From Reticulitermes lucifugus (lineage: Eukaryota; Arthropoda; Insecta; Blattodea; Rhinotermitidae), in the NCBI GenBank assembly GCA_026260175.1, contig JAKCWW010000408.1, forward strand, positions 11,239 to 75,238: 64,000 nucleotides of DNA. The letters are read 5' to 3'. The notes under the pieces are model-generated. The model was not told the origin of the DNA. It ran no database searches and was given only the letters and a program-made list of their open reading frames with translations. Every line of letters begins with the position of its first letter. Position 1 is the stretch's first letter. Positions 9,858 through 21,734 of this stretch are shown in pieces. The translations under genes were made by a program, and so were the position numbers.

Positions 9858-11265
9858 TTTACATCCATTATTTCTACAATATATGATGATTGTAGAACAT
9901 CTGATCAATACTTGATTTCTGTGCTGTCTCGCTACTCTCCGTTGTCAACATAGACCATGAAGATTAAGACAAGATCCCCTAAAACGTTGATAAATGTTTA
10001 CCAAGTGACATGTCATATCCCGACTTGAATATTTCTCAAAACCCTGTGAGAATTTGGAGTCAAACATGTGATCTGTTACACAGTAATTTTACGTTTTTTC
10101 TCCAGTAATTGGTTCTAAAAGTGACGTTAATTTTAAGGCATGAATGTTGGGTATAATTTAGTACGTAGTCCCCGTCGATAAGAGCAACATTCCTCAGTAA
10201 TTACTGCTGTCATTTTTATCACATTTCTCATAAACAGTTACAATAACTTGTAGTATCCAAATGATTTTCCTTGTTTATTAAACAGCAAGTGGTGTTTTGT
10301 ACATATGACTTGTAGATCATGCTTAGTCGTAAATACCATAAATGTCGGAAACCCGTTATATATTATATGATAACTTTATGGGTACTATATATATAGAGCT
10401 TCACCACATCTACGGACATGTTTTTTTACTGCTTCTGTGGAGTTTACACGATAAGATATGGAAAGGGTTTATTAAAGTTTTGGATATAAAGTGTGTGGTC
10501 TTTTCCTCAGTCTTTTAGGTTTTAATGATATAAAACTGGTTTCTTGTCTTCCAGATGTTAGCACATCTTCGATCAGTTTCTGTTCCCCTTTTTAACGGGT
10601 TTAAATCGAAGATCTTCTGCAGTTTTTCTTCCAGGAAAAGGCAAGTAAGAATGTGCGTCCTACATGAAGCTTATTCTGATTATAAAACAGGTTTGGAGCC
10701 CCTCGGATCAGTTTCTGTTAAAATTATGGTCTTTCAATTAGGATCCATTACACGACGAAATAGGAATTACCACAGGGAAGCCGGCGTACATCAACCCTCA
10801 TCTAGGTGAATAATTTTTCTACACTGGGAGTTTCCAAATAAATTCACAATAATAATAATGCAGCCGTGTGCACAACAGACACTATTCTGTGCTCTCTGGT
10901 AGCTATGCGATTATGTGATTAATTGGTTCTATACAGCGCGAGAATATTGCGGTCAACATTTCGAATCTCCCGAGTAGAAGGGATCTTTGATATTGTGATA
11001 TCCAGCGTTCAATAGACGTCTAAGCACGGTGTTTACTGTATGTACCACATACTTTAACATTGAACAAGTTGGGTAACATCCACAGAGACGTACAATTTTG
11101 GCGCTTTCGAATAGTTACTTTTCAAAGATATTATATTTGTGAAAATATTCAAGACAATCACTGGAGAAGATGGTCAGTGCCGACGAGACGGGGGAAAGCA
11201 GGTACAAATTACCGGGACCAGGCGGTCTGGAAAGGGTTCCGGGACGCGACTATGTTGCATATGGT
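9858..11265. other. No recognisable feature
   Basis: AT-rich sequence. The ORFs at 10.55-10.81 kb and 11.06-11.29 kb show no known motif, and nothing here recurs elsewhere in the window. Confidence 0.35.
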
Positions 11266-11578
11266 TTTGTCTTTCTCGGTAAGGTAAAATTCACCCTAGA
11301 ACATGCCATGAGGGGGAGTAGAGTTATAGCTCTACTATTTCCTTAACCTCGGCGTTAGATGGGTTTGGGTGGTCAACGCCACGCTTCGGCCGCTTTACCC
11401 CCGGGAATGACCCGGTACCCATTGTATANNNNNNNNNNNNNNNNNNNNNNNNNNNNNNNNNNNNNNNNNNNNNNNNNNAAAATCTCGCCCCCACCGGGAT
11501 TCGATCCCCGGACCGTGCAGCTCGTAGCGAGTCGCTATACCAACTGAGCTATCCCGGCCCACTTTGTCTTTCTCGGTA
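11266..11578 (-). mobile_element. SINE S1 with 16-bp TSD and an internal assembly gap
   Basis: This is a complete S1 copy on the minus strand. The tRNA-like head lies at about 11496-11561 (A box AGCTCAGTTGG, B box GGGATCGAATC), and the tail reaches 11282. A perfect 16-bp TSD, tttgtctttctcggta, lies at 11266-11281 and 11563-11578. The 50 N at 11429-11478 fall between the gcgagatttt and tatacaatggg blocks. Comparison with the copy at 28.9 kb suggests about 41 bases are really missing. The ORF spanning the gap is not a gene. Confidence 0.9.
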
Positions 11579-12106
11579 GTATCATTATTTGTTGATTTAC
11601 AATTTAACCCTTTAAGTCTTCCTGCAACTGACAGTCAGTCTTTCCGAATTAGTGTAAAGATTTTAGCCGGTCTGCTCTTGCTGGGGGGCTCGAAATGTTT
11701 TTTTTTAACTGGAGCCCGAACCCGCTCTCTGAGGCCCTGACCGTAGTGTTTTAAGTGTGCCTTTCCATTCTCTTATCAAATGTTATATTTTGATCGTCAG
11801 CTATTTCTGCGACCACTCTTACTGTGCCACGTTTCTTATACGTGTCTTTCAAATGGCGAGGTATTTTATTTCTTGTACCTGTCTCGTAAACGTCTAGATA
11901 ATTTCATGAATATACGTAGGTCTTGATGCAAAATTTCTGCTAATATCCCCCCCCCCCAATTTTAAATAAAAGTCGAATGCTTAGGCATATTTTATTTAAA
12001 GTCGTCAAAAAAAGTTTCACAACTGTCGGTCCAGTGGGAGTCGAATTGCTTTATGCTGACATATAACGAAGCCAATAGTCGCTTTTTAAAAATTCGTTTG
12101 CGAACA
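11579..12106. other. No recognisable feature
   Basis: Contains a short C run at about 11948. A ttaaccctttaag string near 11606 recalls a piggyBac end, but no partner was found. Confidence 0.3.
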
Positions 12107-12391
12107 TTAAACATATTTTTCAACAAACTCTGGCTCTGTATATACGTTTTCCGTAAGATTTTCTGAATCAAAGCCGACCGCGTCTAAATACACGACATAG
12201 CCGATTGGTCTGTGTAGTGGAGACTGACGGTGTTCTCTGTGAGGTACGAACTGAATTCGTCTATATAAATTAGTTGAGTTTCTGGCCCGAATGCGACGAT
12301 GACTGAAAGGGTTAGACTCGCTTCTTAGTAAGGCGTGATCATGAGCCCCAAGCAAGGTTCGACACCAAGACGGGCAGACTCTTGGGTGCAA
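12107..12391 (-). repeat. Possible old dispersed repeat, partly open
   Basis: A 94-codon minus-strand ORF without a known domain. Its DNA (for example attcagaaaatcttacgg) aligns loosely with 62.29-62.48 kb (attctgaaaataataggg), with the same order of blocks. That suggests two diverged copies of one repeat family. The match is weak and judged by eye. I do not assign a function to the ORF. Confidence 0.3.
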
Positions 12392-12399
12392 AACGACTT

Positions 12400-13085
12400 T
12401 GGACTAGCACTTGGGACTCGGTCTGCAAAGGGAAGAACGTAGCAGCAATACAAGTCCTTCACACATTAATCACACAGCACAAAATAAACCCTCCGTCAGT
12501 GAAGAACTCTGACGTGAATTCGACTGTACGCGTGAAAATTAATGTAAAAATCATCTGTCGAACTTGGGAGAACCGGTTACACACGGTTTTTCAAAAACTC
12601 TCCAATACCATACGAAAAAATATCGATACTTTTAAACAGATAAAGTTAGTTTTAGTTTTTGCTTATACATCTATTTGTGTAACTAAATTCGTTTCTTTTA
12701 TTCTGCTTAGATACAGCATACGTTTTTAGCCAATTGTTCCTCCCGCTTCTTTAACAAACCTCTTCGTCTCACCAAACTACAGGTTTATTAATAAATAGAA
12801 TTAAATTAAATTTATGATCTCATTGGTTTTTAATTTGATTTTCACGGCCGCTTTCTTGTATCCCCATTAATCCCACACAAGGTTAAGTTGATCTAACAAC
12901 AATTCACTGAAAGCACCCTTTGGAGGAACACAGCCCCCGCGTTGGACAAAGGTTTACTCTAATTTTGCGTCGTGTACGTTCCAGCTACCTATTCTTAATC
13001 TAACCATTTTTGTATTTGTACTGGAAAAGCAATGTGCATTTGTGAGTTATGAACTAAAGTTTTAAATAGTGTACAGATGAAACGT
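12400..13085. other. No recognisable feature
   Basis: AT-rich. The 115-codon plus-strand ORF at 12382-12729 has no recognisable motif and its lysine- and isoleucine-rich composition follows local base composition. Confidence 0.35.
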
Positions 13086-13088
13086 GTG

Positions 13089-13255
13089 TGGGGCCATCGC
13101 TCAGACGGTTGGTTGCTGGCCTCTCACTGCAGAGACCAGCGTTCGATCACAGGTTCCAACCCGTATCAGCCCACGTGAGATTTGTGGTGGACAAAATTAC
13201 ATTGGGATAGGTTTTTCTCCGAGATCTTCTAGTTTCCAGTGAAAGTATTATTCCA
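13089..13255 (+). mobile_element. tRNA-derived SINE, family S3
   Basis: The head ggccatcgctcagacggttg has an A box (CGCTCAGACGG) and is followed by gaccagcgttcgatcacagg, a B box. The body cccacgtgagatttgtggtg and ttttctccgagatcttct differs from S1 and S2, so this is a third SINE type. A possible minus-strand relative is at 34.44-34.56 kb. Confidence 0.6.
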
Positions 13256-13723
13256 AAAATGCGCCATCTTAATATTACTCTTATTAGAGTAGGTTTTATT
13301 ATCTATGTCCTGAATACCGCTACTAGCAACGTATGTCCCGGCGGATGCAGGGTTTCTATGCTCGGTGCGCCGTTAAAAGGAAGAATGTGTAGAATGACAG
13401 GCAATCCAAATCTGGGAAACTTCAAACAAAGAAAGCCTCTTTCGGGTATTCTGGACCATTGGACACAGAAGCATTTTAGATTGTTTTATACGCTTCACTG
13501 GACTAATGGCATTAGGCAGACCGAGGTATTTGGCATGTATATAGCTGAGCCTTTCCTACATGCGCTTCGACGTTCAGCCTGTTGTAAAATGTTCCATTAA
13601 ATTTTAGCATAAGTGATTCAAAACCTAAGCCTAAAAATATTCTAAATGATATACTACATTTTGGAATATTAATCAAAAAATACACACAATTGTCATGAGA
13701 TTTATAATAATAATTTTAAAAAC

Positions 13724-13764
13724 ACTGCACTCCTATATAGCGTACTCCATCATCAGGGAGTATA
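13724..13764 (-). ncRNA. Decayed hammerhead-like motif
   Basis: The minus strand reads actccctgatgatgg, a perfect CTGATGA core with 5' stem I ACTCC. It then goes through a shortened segment to tataggagtgc, the matching 3' stem I (GGAGT). The stem II loop, GAAA and stem III expected between them are deleted or scrambled, so this copy should be inactive. Confidence 0.45.
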
Positions 13765-13769
13765 TTGAT

Positions 13770-14579
13770 TGTTGTTGTATAAAACAATTACTTAACAATA
13801 ATTTCTTCTCTTCCATATGCAGAAGATCTGATGGAAACTCTTCAGTGCAGTGAATATGTGTAGCGGACAGAATTGTTACACTGAAAGTTAAAATGTAAAA
13901 ATATAAAAATATGAAATATATAAAAATGTTAATGTTAGTTATTTATAAAATGATTACCTACATGAAGGATAATGTAAATTATGTTAGGTTGAACTGAGAA
14001 AATAAAAATATTATACTAACCGTTTCATAAACATCGACTCAGGGTCATTTGATCACCCATGGAGCTCGAAATTTGTAAATGATCTCTACCCTTAATACAG
14101 CTAAGTGGCAATCTGTTCTGCTGTTTGCAAACATTGTGCAACAATATTGTGTATTGAACAAGTATGTCTTTCATCCAATGAAAGAGCATAGCTCGTCCAG
14201 CCGGCTGGGAAAGAGAAAAGCAGGCAACCAAAAGATTATAATAGCTGATCCTCTCATTAGATGCATGCAGACGTATCCAGAGAGCACACACTGTGCTTTA
14301 TGTACTGTATAGTAATCGGCAGAGTGGATTGTATGAAACACAGCAGCTTGTATTCATGAAGCAAACGTGGACAGATGCCTGCACTTCTCCTTTTAATGAC
14401 CTACTGTATATACGCTATAAATATTAACAGGCCGCAGCGTTCACTGTATGAATTTAGAAGATTAAAAGTGTTCGTAAATTCTATGGTGTGATTTCAAAAT
14501 CAGGTGGGAATAAAGGATAAACAACGGCCTACACAAATGTAGGTGACAGATGTACATAAAATTGTGCCTGGAAGGGCTG
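13770..14579. other. No recognisable feature
   Basis: AT-rich. Two overlapping opposite-strand ORFs at 14.03-14.31 kb have no motif. Confidence 0.3.
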
Positions 14580-14690
14580 AAAGGATGAATCTGCTTTGGA
14601 TACAGGAACGTAGATGATAAGATAATATTGAAATGTAAGATTTGGGGTTTTCGAGGCGGTGATTTTGTAGGTTAGGTTTAATGTTGACGT
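14580..14690 (+). pseudogene. LINE-A remnant
   Basis: The stretch gtagatgataagataatatt ... gaaatgtaagatttggggtt reads as a broken form of the LINE-A motif [12 protein letters not shown] (here R-D-D-N-I-E-M with stops). It is very short and inferred by comparison with 4.8 kb. Confidence 0.45.
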
Positions 14691-14885
14691 ATGTGCATCT
14701 GTTCGTACATCCGTCTACTCACTAACCCATCCCTCTGTCTACCAAACTACATGGCATTACAGGGCAGAAGACATTAATATTTAATAATATAATGTGTCTG
14801 ACGCAGTACAGTGGTTAGTTCATGGATAAAACCATGGCATTAGTGCTCGATTCTCTTCAAAAGCAAAATTTTTTTCCACCGCTTC

Positions 14886-15722
14886 CAGGCAGGATCTGGG
14901 ACCCATTAAGGCTACAAACTTGTGCCGGAAAGTCATTTTTGAGATCTTCGACTTTTGTGGAATGTTACGCAGCGTTGATTGGTAGTTAGTTACCGACGTT
15001 TCGGGATAACCGATGGTCCCAACTTTAAGGGAGAAGAAAGCAGACCGCTCGTTTGCATACAGTGTGAGGTTAAGCATGTGCAGAGCTCAGGTAATTTAAA
15101 TACAGATAAGAAGAGATTCTTTACTGAACTAGTATCCTATTTGAATAAAAAAGCAGGTTTTTCAGTCAAAACACAACTTTACTGTTTACAAATCAGCTAC
15201 ATTTTTCGGCACTATTTTGTAGCCATTATCAGACCGATCCCAAGAATATAAAAATATAAAAAGAAGGAAATAATACAGTCTATATAACACATTGTAAGGC
15301 CTGAGATCTTCGACCAGTATTGCAACTGTATTATTTCCTTCTTTTTTGTTTTTATATTCTTGGGATCGGCCTGATAATGGCTACAAAATAGTGGTCGAAA
15401 CATGTAGCTGATTTGTAAATAGTAAAGTTGTGTTTTGACTGAAAACATGCTTTTTTATTTAAATAGGATACTAGTTCAGTAAAGAACCTCGTCTATTTGT
15501 ATTTAAATTACCTGAGCTCTGTACATGCTTAACCTCACACTATATGGAAGCGAGTGGTCTGCTTTCTTCTCCCTTGAAAATGGGACCGTCGGTTGTCCCG
15601 AAACGTCGGTAACTAACTACCAATCAACGCTGCGTAACATCCCACAGAATCGAAGATCTCACAAATGAAAGACTTTCCGGTACAGATTTGTAGAATTAAG
15701 GGGTACCAGACACTGCCTGGAA
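14886..15722. mobile_element. 837-bp nested palindrome with two kinds of hammerhead-like motif
   Basis: The arms 14886-15279 and 15325-15722 are imperfect inverted copies about a 45-bp spacer. Matching landmarks, outside to inside, are: ccaggcag / ctgcctgg; ccggaaagtc / gactttccgg; gagatcttcga / tcgaagatctc; the family-2 segment (gcagcgttgattggtagtta / taactaccaatcaacgctgc); agcagaccgctc / gagtggtctgct; the acagagctc block; and the family-1 segment (agctacatttttcgg / cgaaacatgtagct) down to aagaaggaaataatacagt / actgtattatttccttct. Both arms carry a family-2 and a family-1 motif in the same order. No TSD is obvious. The ORFs inside are by-products of the repeat. Confidence 0.85.
15364..15413 (+). 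ncRNA. Hammerhead-like motif, family 1
   Basis: Stem I GATCGGC (15364-15370) faces GCTGATT (15407-15413). The core is CTGATAA (15371-15377; G8 replaced by A). Stem II is GGCTAC/GTGGTC with two wobble pairs (15379-15384, 15391-15396). GAA follows (15397-15399), then ACATGT as stem III (15400-15405) and A at the cleavage position. The mate on the minus strand at 15192-15240 has the same core. The G8 change should abolish activity. Confidence 0.5.
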
Positions 15723-15825
15723 TAAATACATTCTTTTAATCTGTATGTCAACGAGGATGTCTTGCATTAAAAGAGCCCGTTCTATTTGCCTCACATCTGA
15801 ACATAATTTCGTATGTATAAGTCAA

Positions 15826-15935
15826 GATGAAAAGATGGATGGAGCATATAGAATGCATGGGAGGAATTTTGGTTGGAAAACCTGAAGGATATACACTGCG
15901 TAGATGATGCAGGCTTAGATGGATTTAGAGTGAAT
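15826..15935 (+). pseudogene. LINE-A remnant
   Basis: Reads as MKRWMEHIECMGGILVGKPE followed by a disrupted LRR motif, which parallels the HVARMGE..RILVGRPD region of the copy at 4.7 kb. Stops follow within 30 codons. Confidence 0.55.
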
Positions 15936-16785
15936 GAGTCGATAAATGTTGATGAAATATACCAACATAAAATTTAAAGAACAACAATTTAGCGGTTCAC
16001 CTATTTCTGAGTGTGGACACACGGACATAAATGACAAGTCAGTAGGCACTATTTTGCAAATCGTCGTTGTGAAGGATATAGCAGAATTCGAACCCTTATC
16101 CCAGTACCCCAGAGGCACAAACCTTACGCGTCTCATACCTCCCAGTCGACTGTGATCGATGCGGTGACAAGCCAATATGCCATAATATATAAACAAGTTT
16201 TTATAGCGCAGTAATATAAGAATTCCAAATTTGGAAGCACAAAAAAGCAAGGATTCTGCGCCGCCCCCTGTACAACAAGGAATCACATATTTTGATGACT
16301 GGCATTTATTTTCTGAACAAGCAGAAGTACCATGAGATCTGTGAAGCCACTGTGGTCCTGCACAGTCAGGTGCAAAGAGTCCACACCTCCGGTGCACGTC
16401 TTTCTATTCCAGACTTGCTGTCCATAACCTAACGTGACATCCAATTACCCAAAACTTTGATAATCGAAAAGATTACTCGTAACTACCTTTTCCCTTTATT
16501 CTTTTTTCTCATCTCTTTTATCTTTCTTTCGGCCCCCTCTCGTGAAGTTTAAACAATAAACAGGCTCACGCATCATCCATCATTCGGAAAGGACCTTGAG
16601 AAATACGTACGTTCGACAGGTTTACAATACGTTGACTTCCCATGCGCAGGTCTCATAAGTTATTTAGAATATGACACTTAGGCAATCGGTGTTGAAGAAT
16701 CCGGTTTGGTACCAGGCCGACTCTGTAAGTACCCCTATACTAGTTTGGAGATCACAGGAGAAGCACTATTGTTGCTGAAGAATAT

Positions 16786-16985
16786 ACTGTCTTCTGGGCT
16801 GTGACGCCTTGTGATGTTTTAAATAGGTAAAAACCTCGCGGAATAATTTGGCAACTATGTACCGACCTTTCGGAGGAACCTTCTACTTAGGTCTTCTGCC
16901 GTGAAGGCGGAGACGTCAGATTCGTCCGAAACGTTGCTACCTGTGTAACAAAGTACACGACGCCATATTCCAGAAGACAGAGTCT
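16786..16985. mobile_element. Family-2 palindromic element, degenerate
   Basis: The left end tgtcttctgggctgtgacgc and the right end, reverse-complemented (ctgtcttctggaatatggcg), are inverted copies of the family-2 terminus. Inside are gtaccgacctttcggaggaa on the left and gattcgtccgaaacgttgct on the right. The right arm shows GGA/TCC around a loop, GAAA and AC-GTTG-CT before A, the family-2 layout with a decayed core (GTGAAGG). Confidence 0.55.
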
Positions 16986-17156
16986 CATATTTCATTGCCG
17001 TGTGGTCATGCACACATCAAATGCAAATTTTCGTAGGCCCAGATGTTGCGTGAACTTCGTTCTTTAGGACATTACGCTAAACTGTATGGAATGAGGAGTT
17101 TTTTTTATTCTTCGCATAATATTATAGCCGGAATAACATAAGCGTCACTCCATGAA

Positions 17157-17390
17157 GACGCTTTGGGAATGGTAATGGAACTCTACCCATTTTTAACCTG
17201 CATAAAAGTGGGTGATCAGCTTGAAGCCCGGACCGTTAGCACATTTTACCCATTGGATATGAAACTGGGTGGGTCACAGCTTCGCTTTGGAAGTTGTTGA
17301 CAGAAAGAAAATATCTATGCCGACCGGCAGTCGAAATCCTGTCACCAGGCGACCTAAGCAGGACGAAGTGTAGGTGGCCTATTAAGGTAA
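17157..17390 (-). mobile_element. Diverged S1-type SINE
   Basis: On the minus strand S1 blocks appear in order: a decayed head with gatttcgactgccggtcgg, cagcttc.aagcg, ccaatgggtaaaatg, then the tail near atgaagcctt-like sequence at 17157. The copy is old and has no visible TSD. Confidence 0.45.
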
Positions 17391-18261
17391 TATCTTAGAA
17401 TTTGTCTGAAGACTGAGGGATACCTCATAATTGCTGAATTAGTAGATCCAGCGTTCGGCCAGAGAAACGAACCTACGAGCTCCCAAGTGCCAAGCAGGTG
17501 ACTGCAAACTTCAGTGCTATATTTGCTTCAATAAACGTGTCGTAAAAACACTACATCGTCCTTGCACGAACATATGCGAGTTTAGTCTGCAGAACAGGGA
17601 AAGAATTGAAACGATTGCATCAGATAGCCTATTGGAACATGTTTTGTGTTTGTTATTTCTTATAAAGGCATATTTTAAGAAAAGGAACTTTTTTATGATG
17701 CCTGGAAACTTTTCCACGTACGGAGACTAAAATCACAATGGAGATAAATTATCAAATGTAATGTTAACTTCATTCTGAAGGAAATATTTGGTTCTTTCTT
17801 GCTGTTATAACATTTATTATTTTCTAGCCTCCGTTTCTCGCCATCTCCATAATAAGCGTGAATTTTCCAAACAAAGTAATTCGCTATGCCTAACCTCAAG
17901 TAATTAACTTCTATTATTAGCACATTTAATTCTAATTACTCAAATGATAAGGCGTAATATTGTGGTTTATATAAGTGATGTAGTGTTATTAGAGTAGGTC
18001 TACTCAAATGCACACGTTTTAGATGGTTTAGCCATGTATCTCGTATGGTAACGACAAAAGTCCCACAGACATTTGGTGAGGAATTCTGCTGGTGAGAGTC
18101 CGCTTGGATGCCCCTGAGGGGTGTAGGATGTGGAGGATAAACAAGCCCAGACTTATGTAAATTATCGGGGTTTGAAATCAACAGTACTGAAGTTTCGGGT
18201 TTTGCTACAGAAAGTTATTTAGCCACCTCGTGATATCGGACTAATTCTGTATAAACGTTGA
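17391..18261. other. No recognisable feature
   Basis: AT-rich. Three minus-strand ORFs of 66-81 codons have no motif and lie in sequence not shared elsewhere. Confidence 0.3.
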
Positions 18262-18520
18262 ATAGCGTCAGTCTGCGGGCTGGAAGATCTCGTTTCTAAG
18301 CCAGACAACTGATTTTTCTCTTCTCTGAACCGTCCAGTACAACGCTGGGATCCACCATGATGGGTCTAGGAAGCTCTTCAACCTAGATTAAAGAAGCCGG
18401 AGCATGAAGCTGACCACTCAGCTCCATCTAGTGGTAAAGTTGAAAAAGTGTGGACTCATATGCTTTTCGTTGCCCACATTTCTTCATGGCATGGTGCTCA
18501 ACTAATCTCACGGAAAACGT
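18262..18520 (+). mobile_element. S1-type SINE, subfamily with cttcatggc tail
   Basis: Blocks: gtctgcgggctggaagatct (decayed head), tctctgaaccgtccagtaca, ccatgatgggtctagg, agctccatctagtggtaaag, and a 3' end catttcttcatggcatggtg. The 3' end is shared with the copies at 19.9, 55.0 and 58.0 kb and differs from the 1.7-kb copy, which suggests a subfamily. Confidence 0.5.
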
Positions 18521-19387
18521 AACCTTTAAATAGCTTTAGTTCTTTCCCATTCTTGGCGGGAATATTCGTTCTTAGATAATCTGTACAAATACTAAGTATG
18601 GAATAAGAGTGTAGGAGCAGAAAACATTAAATGTTTAAAGATACTTTAATGGAAATTATTCTAAATTTTCGCATTGAATGGTATTTGTTTATCAGAGACA
18701 CTCTTATTTTTCACAGTATATTCCTTGGAACGAACAAATATTCCGCTCGAGAAAATTTCCTGCCTTATCCACGAATCTTTATAGAAGGTTTTCATTTCAC
18801 TTTATGTCTAAAAATCTCGAACGGCCTGAACATGTAGAATTTGCCACATATTGGACAGAAGGGCCATCAGATTCTTGTAGTTGGCGTTGTTATTCATAAT
18901 GAGATGCAACCTTAATGGTCTCTATAAAACCATGACCTTTCTTCTCTTTTCCGCTCTTTGGTTGTGGTGGTTCCATGCTATTAATCTCCTTCCCTATTCA
19001 TTATCCACGTTAATAATCTCCTGTTTTTGGGAGGGTGTCACTGGGCATGCGTATGGAACAAAGACTCTCTCTGTTGTCATCCTTGTCAGTCAGGCATTAG
19101 ACCTAGTCATTCATCGTCTTATATGGAAGGGCGTCACAACATATCACCAATTCCTTATCTGTCTGTCTGTACGTTCTTTCTGAACGGGTTGATGTAGCGA
19201 CAACATATTCGACTTGAATTTATGAGATGCCTGCTTCGACGCTCTTCGGAGTTTTCGGGCAACATGACTTGAGATTTTTCTTGGCTTTTTACCGTCACGG
19301 TGTAAACTTGATAGTTACACATACATTGGTTACCCGGTGACTGAGAATAGCTCGACCTAACGGTGCCACTATTCGGGTGTCTTCCCA
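18521..19387. other. No recognisable feature
   Basis: Contains a 100-codon plus-strand ORF (18881-19183) that is hydrophobic but lacks a motif or family resemblance I can name. Confidence 0.3.
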
Positions 19388-19640
19388 AATTTCTACCTCA
19401 ACTAACTAACTAACTAATTCCATAGAGCATAGTCCTTCCTGAGAAACTAACAGGTCTTCATCTAGTCAAGAACTTCTCCGCATTTTATGGAAGCCGATGG
19501 TTCATTACCGCATTCACAAGAGCCTGTCTTTATCCTGAGCCAGAGTATTCTATTCCATGCCTTACCATCCAAATTCTTGAAGATACATTTCAATGTTATT
19601 TTCACTGTACGCCTAGGTCTTCAGAAAGGTGACGTATTTT
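19388..19640 (-). pseudogene. LINE-A 3' end
   Basis: The plus strand shows a (ctaa)n run at about 19399, the complement of the agtt tail. It is followed by the 3' UTR in reverse (cttcctgagaaactaacagg, agaacttctccgcattttat). Further in, the minus strand reads LVNAVMNHRLP then stop, preceded after a one-base shift by LAQDKDR and, near 19600, by motifs corresponding to RRxWEDNIEMYLQEF. It is a frameshifted, 5'-truncated copy of the element at 4.7 kb. Confidence 0.7.
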
Positions 19641-19934
19641 GCCTAAAGTAAAGCTATGATTTAAAGGCAATAATTACATGTTAGGTGTTCAGAAATAAAA
19701 TATGTATGCATACCATACACTTTCACTGAGTAATGGAAACATGAAAGTAACTCTACAAGGAATTATTCTGCGTTTCGAACCTACTCACATTTATAATCAT
19801 CATCGCACTATCATTGTCTCCTTTATATCCATCTTAATGTCACACACATCAGAACACTTTCGTGGCGCTTTTTGTATTTTTGAAGTTTCGGAAGGTCAAA
19901 ATATCTGTGTTTACTTCCTGGCAACGTCAACGCA

Positions 19935-20135
19935 TTTTTATCATCTCCGAAGCGTCCAAACTGGCTGTGGAGCCCACCCAGAGTCCTATAACAGGGGCGG
20001 GGTCTTTCAACGGAGGTAGAGCGGCTGGATCTTGAGGCTAACACTTCCATATACTGCCGATGTTAAGAATGCATGGAGCTGAACTTCCACTTCACCATGT
20101 ATCTTCATGATGTGGTGTTTCATTAAGTACAGGAA
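19935..20135 (+). mobile_element. S1-type SINE fragment
   Basis: Begins within the body (ccgaagcgtccaaactggct), then acccagagtcctataacagg, gtagagcggctgg, tatactgccgatgttaag and a tail tcttcatgatgtggtgtttc. The tRNA head is missing. The overlapping ORFs are shadows. Confidence 0.5.
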
Positions 20136-20599
20136 CTGCTTTCTTGCCTTATCTTTACAGCTTTTATTATTAATTTATGAAATACCGACATATACTTCTT
20201 CACGACTCTTCCACATATAAGTAGAGTAGTGCTATTAATGGATTTGTGTTTGGAGTTGCTGGTTTAAGATAAAGGTACGCGTGGTAAAGTATAAGCAGCT
20301 GAAGAATCTCCACTCCCTGCGGCTATTTTTATCTGCTTGGTGCTGTTCATTTTAACAAGACAAAGTAGTTACAACTCATAAATTTGGCGGCATTCGGGTA
20401 CGAAGTAAGACGGGGAGATCACGATAAAAAAAACAGAATGTAAAAAAGAAAGGAGAAAGGTTAAATGGTGGGACCTTTGTGAATTCAGTCTAGAATAGAC
20501 AGACACAGTTCGGAATTCGTGTACGCCATACAGTCTGTACCAATACAAATAACACTGCCTTGGCTTAATGCTGACAGTAGTGGTTAAATAGTTGGCATA

Positions 20600-20850
20600 C
20601 TTCTTTTTCTTCTTAGTGCTCTTTACCGACTCGAGACTTGGCCTCTACTGTCGTACAAATTTTCCGAATGCTTTGGATTTTAATCTTCTCCGTCACGTTC
20701 AGACCGGTTCTGAAGTCCAGCCAGCATCTTATACAAGGGATAACAAGGACTCCGTTGTTGGCGGTAAGCGTCAGGAGTGTGAAGGCTTGTTACATCATTC
20801 GAGTGCCGATATTAAGAATGTGCTGAATTGCTCTTTACGGCATAAAGATT
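20600..20850 (+). mobile_element. S1-type SINE, diverged
   Basis: Blocks cgtcacgttcagaccggttc, tgaagtccagccagcatctt, atacaagggataac, ggcggtaagcg and gtgccgatattaagaatgtg occur in S1 order. The head (ctttaccgactcgagacttg) is badly decayed. Confidence 0.5.
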
Positions 20851-21179
20851 AAGCAACTTATTTTAATGCCTGCAGGTAATCTCGTATTTGCGTCATTTAC
20901 AATTACGCCTCTTGGATAAAATGTTGTTTAAAACTTGGGGTAATTTCTTCGTTTTAAATAGCGGTCTGTCCGATATAACGTCATACTGAACGGAAAATGT
21001 GACTTGTGTATATCGTTCATTGAATGTGCACACATTATGAATTAACATTTAAACATTTTGTACTTGATAATTGAAACAACTGAATTTTAGTGCAAAGAAA
21101 TATCTTCTTTCGACTGTTTTCATTCTTTAAAATATACTAATGTCGAATAATATACAACCAACGACTTAATAAGTAGTTT

Positions 21180-21425
21180 GGATATCGTAGTCAGTATAGT
21201 GACTGTTCGAATTCTGGTAGGGAAGAGATTTTTCTTCTCCAAAACATCCATTACAGCCTCCTATTCAATGCGTACCGGGGGCTCTTTCCGCGGGGATAAA
21301 GCGGCCGGGAAGTAAGGCTAACCCTATCTAGTACCGAAGTTAAGATTGAGTGCAGCTATACCTCCCCTCCCCCCCAGTATGCCTTTATGACGTGTACAGG
21401 GACAACTTTATCTTTAACTTTTACA
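21180..21425 (+). mobile_element. S1-type SINE
   Basis: A decayed B box (tgttcgaattctggtaggga) is followed by tacagcctcctattcaatgc, gtaccgggggctctttccgc, ggataaagcggccggga and cctatctagtaccgaagtta, ending near caactttatctttaac. Fairly well preserved from the body onward. No TSD recognised. Confidence 0.65.
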
Positions 21426-21734
21426 ACTTCGTATTCCATGGACAGCTGCTCTGTAGATTGCTCAAGATGCGCGCGCATATGATCGCATAGTCTAGTGATG
21501 CTAGGCTAGACAATGGCAGAAACAATCGTTCGTCACACTGTACCTCACGTATTGTTATTGATTTGTTTTTTAATTAGCCATTTGTATAATTTTTGTTTCT
21601 ATTGAGGAGTAACGTAAGGCCTAATGAGGTTGTTGAACCCACAATTTCGACTACGGTAAAGCATGTCATGAGACGTTTATTTTTCGAGGTACATATCACC
21701 ATCATTTGGCGCGAGATATTAGATGTTCAAACCA

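Noticed and set aside
11600-11625. piggyBac-type end (ttaaccctttaag)
   Set aside because: No matching inverted end with TTAA flank was found within a few kilobases; likewise at 26449 and 35790.
14671-14690. Insect telomeric repeat (TTAGG)n
   Set aside because: Only two imperfect units (gtaggttaggtt), with no array.
15915-16397. 160-codon minus-strand ORF
   Set aside because: No motif or family resemblance; its end overlaps a LINE-A scrap and a B-box-like ttcgaaccc on the minus strand. I could not support a gene.
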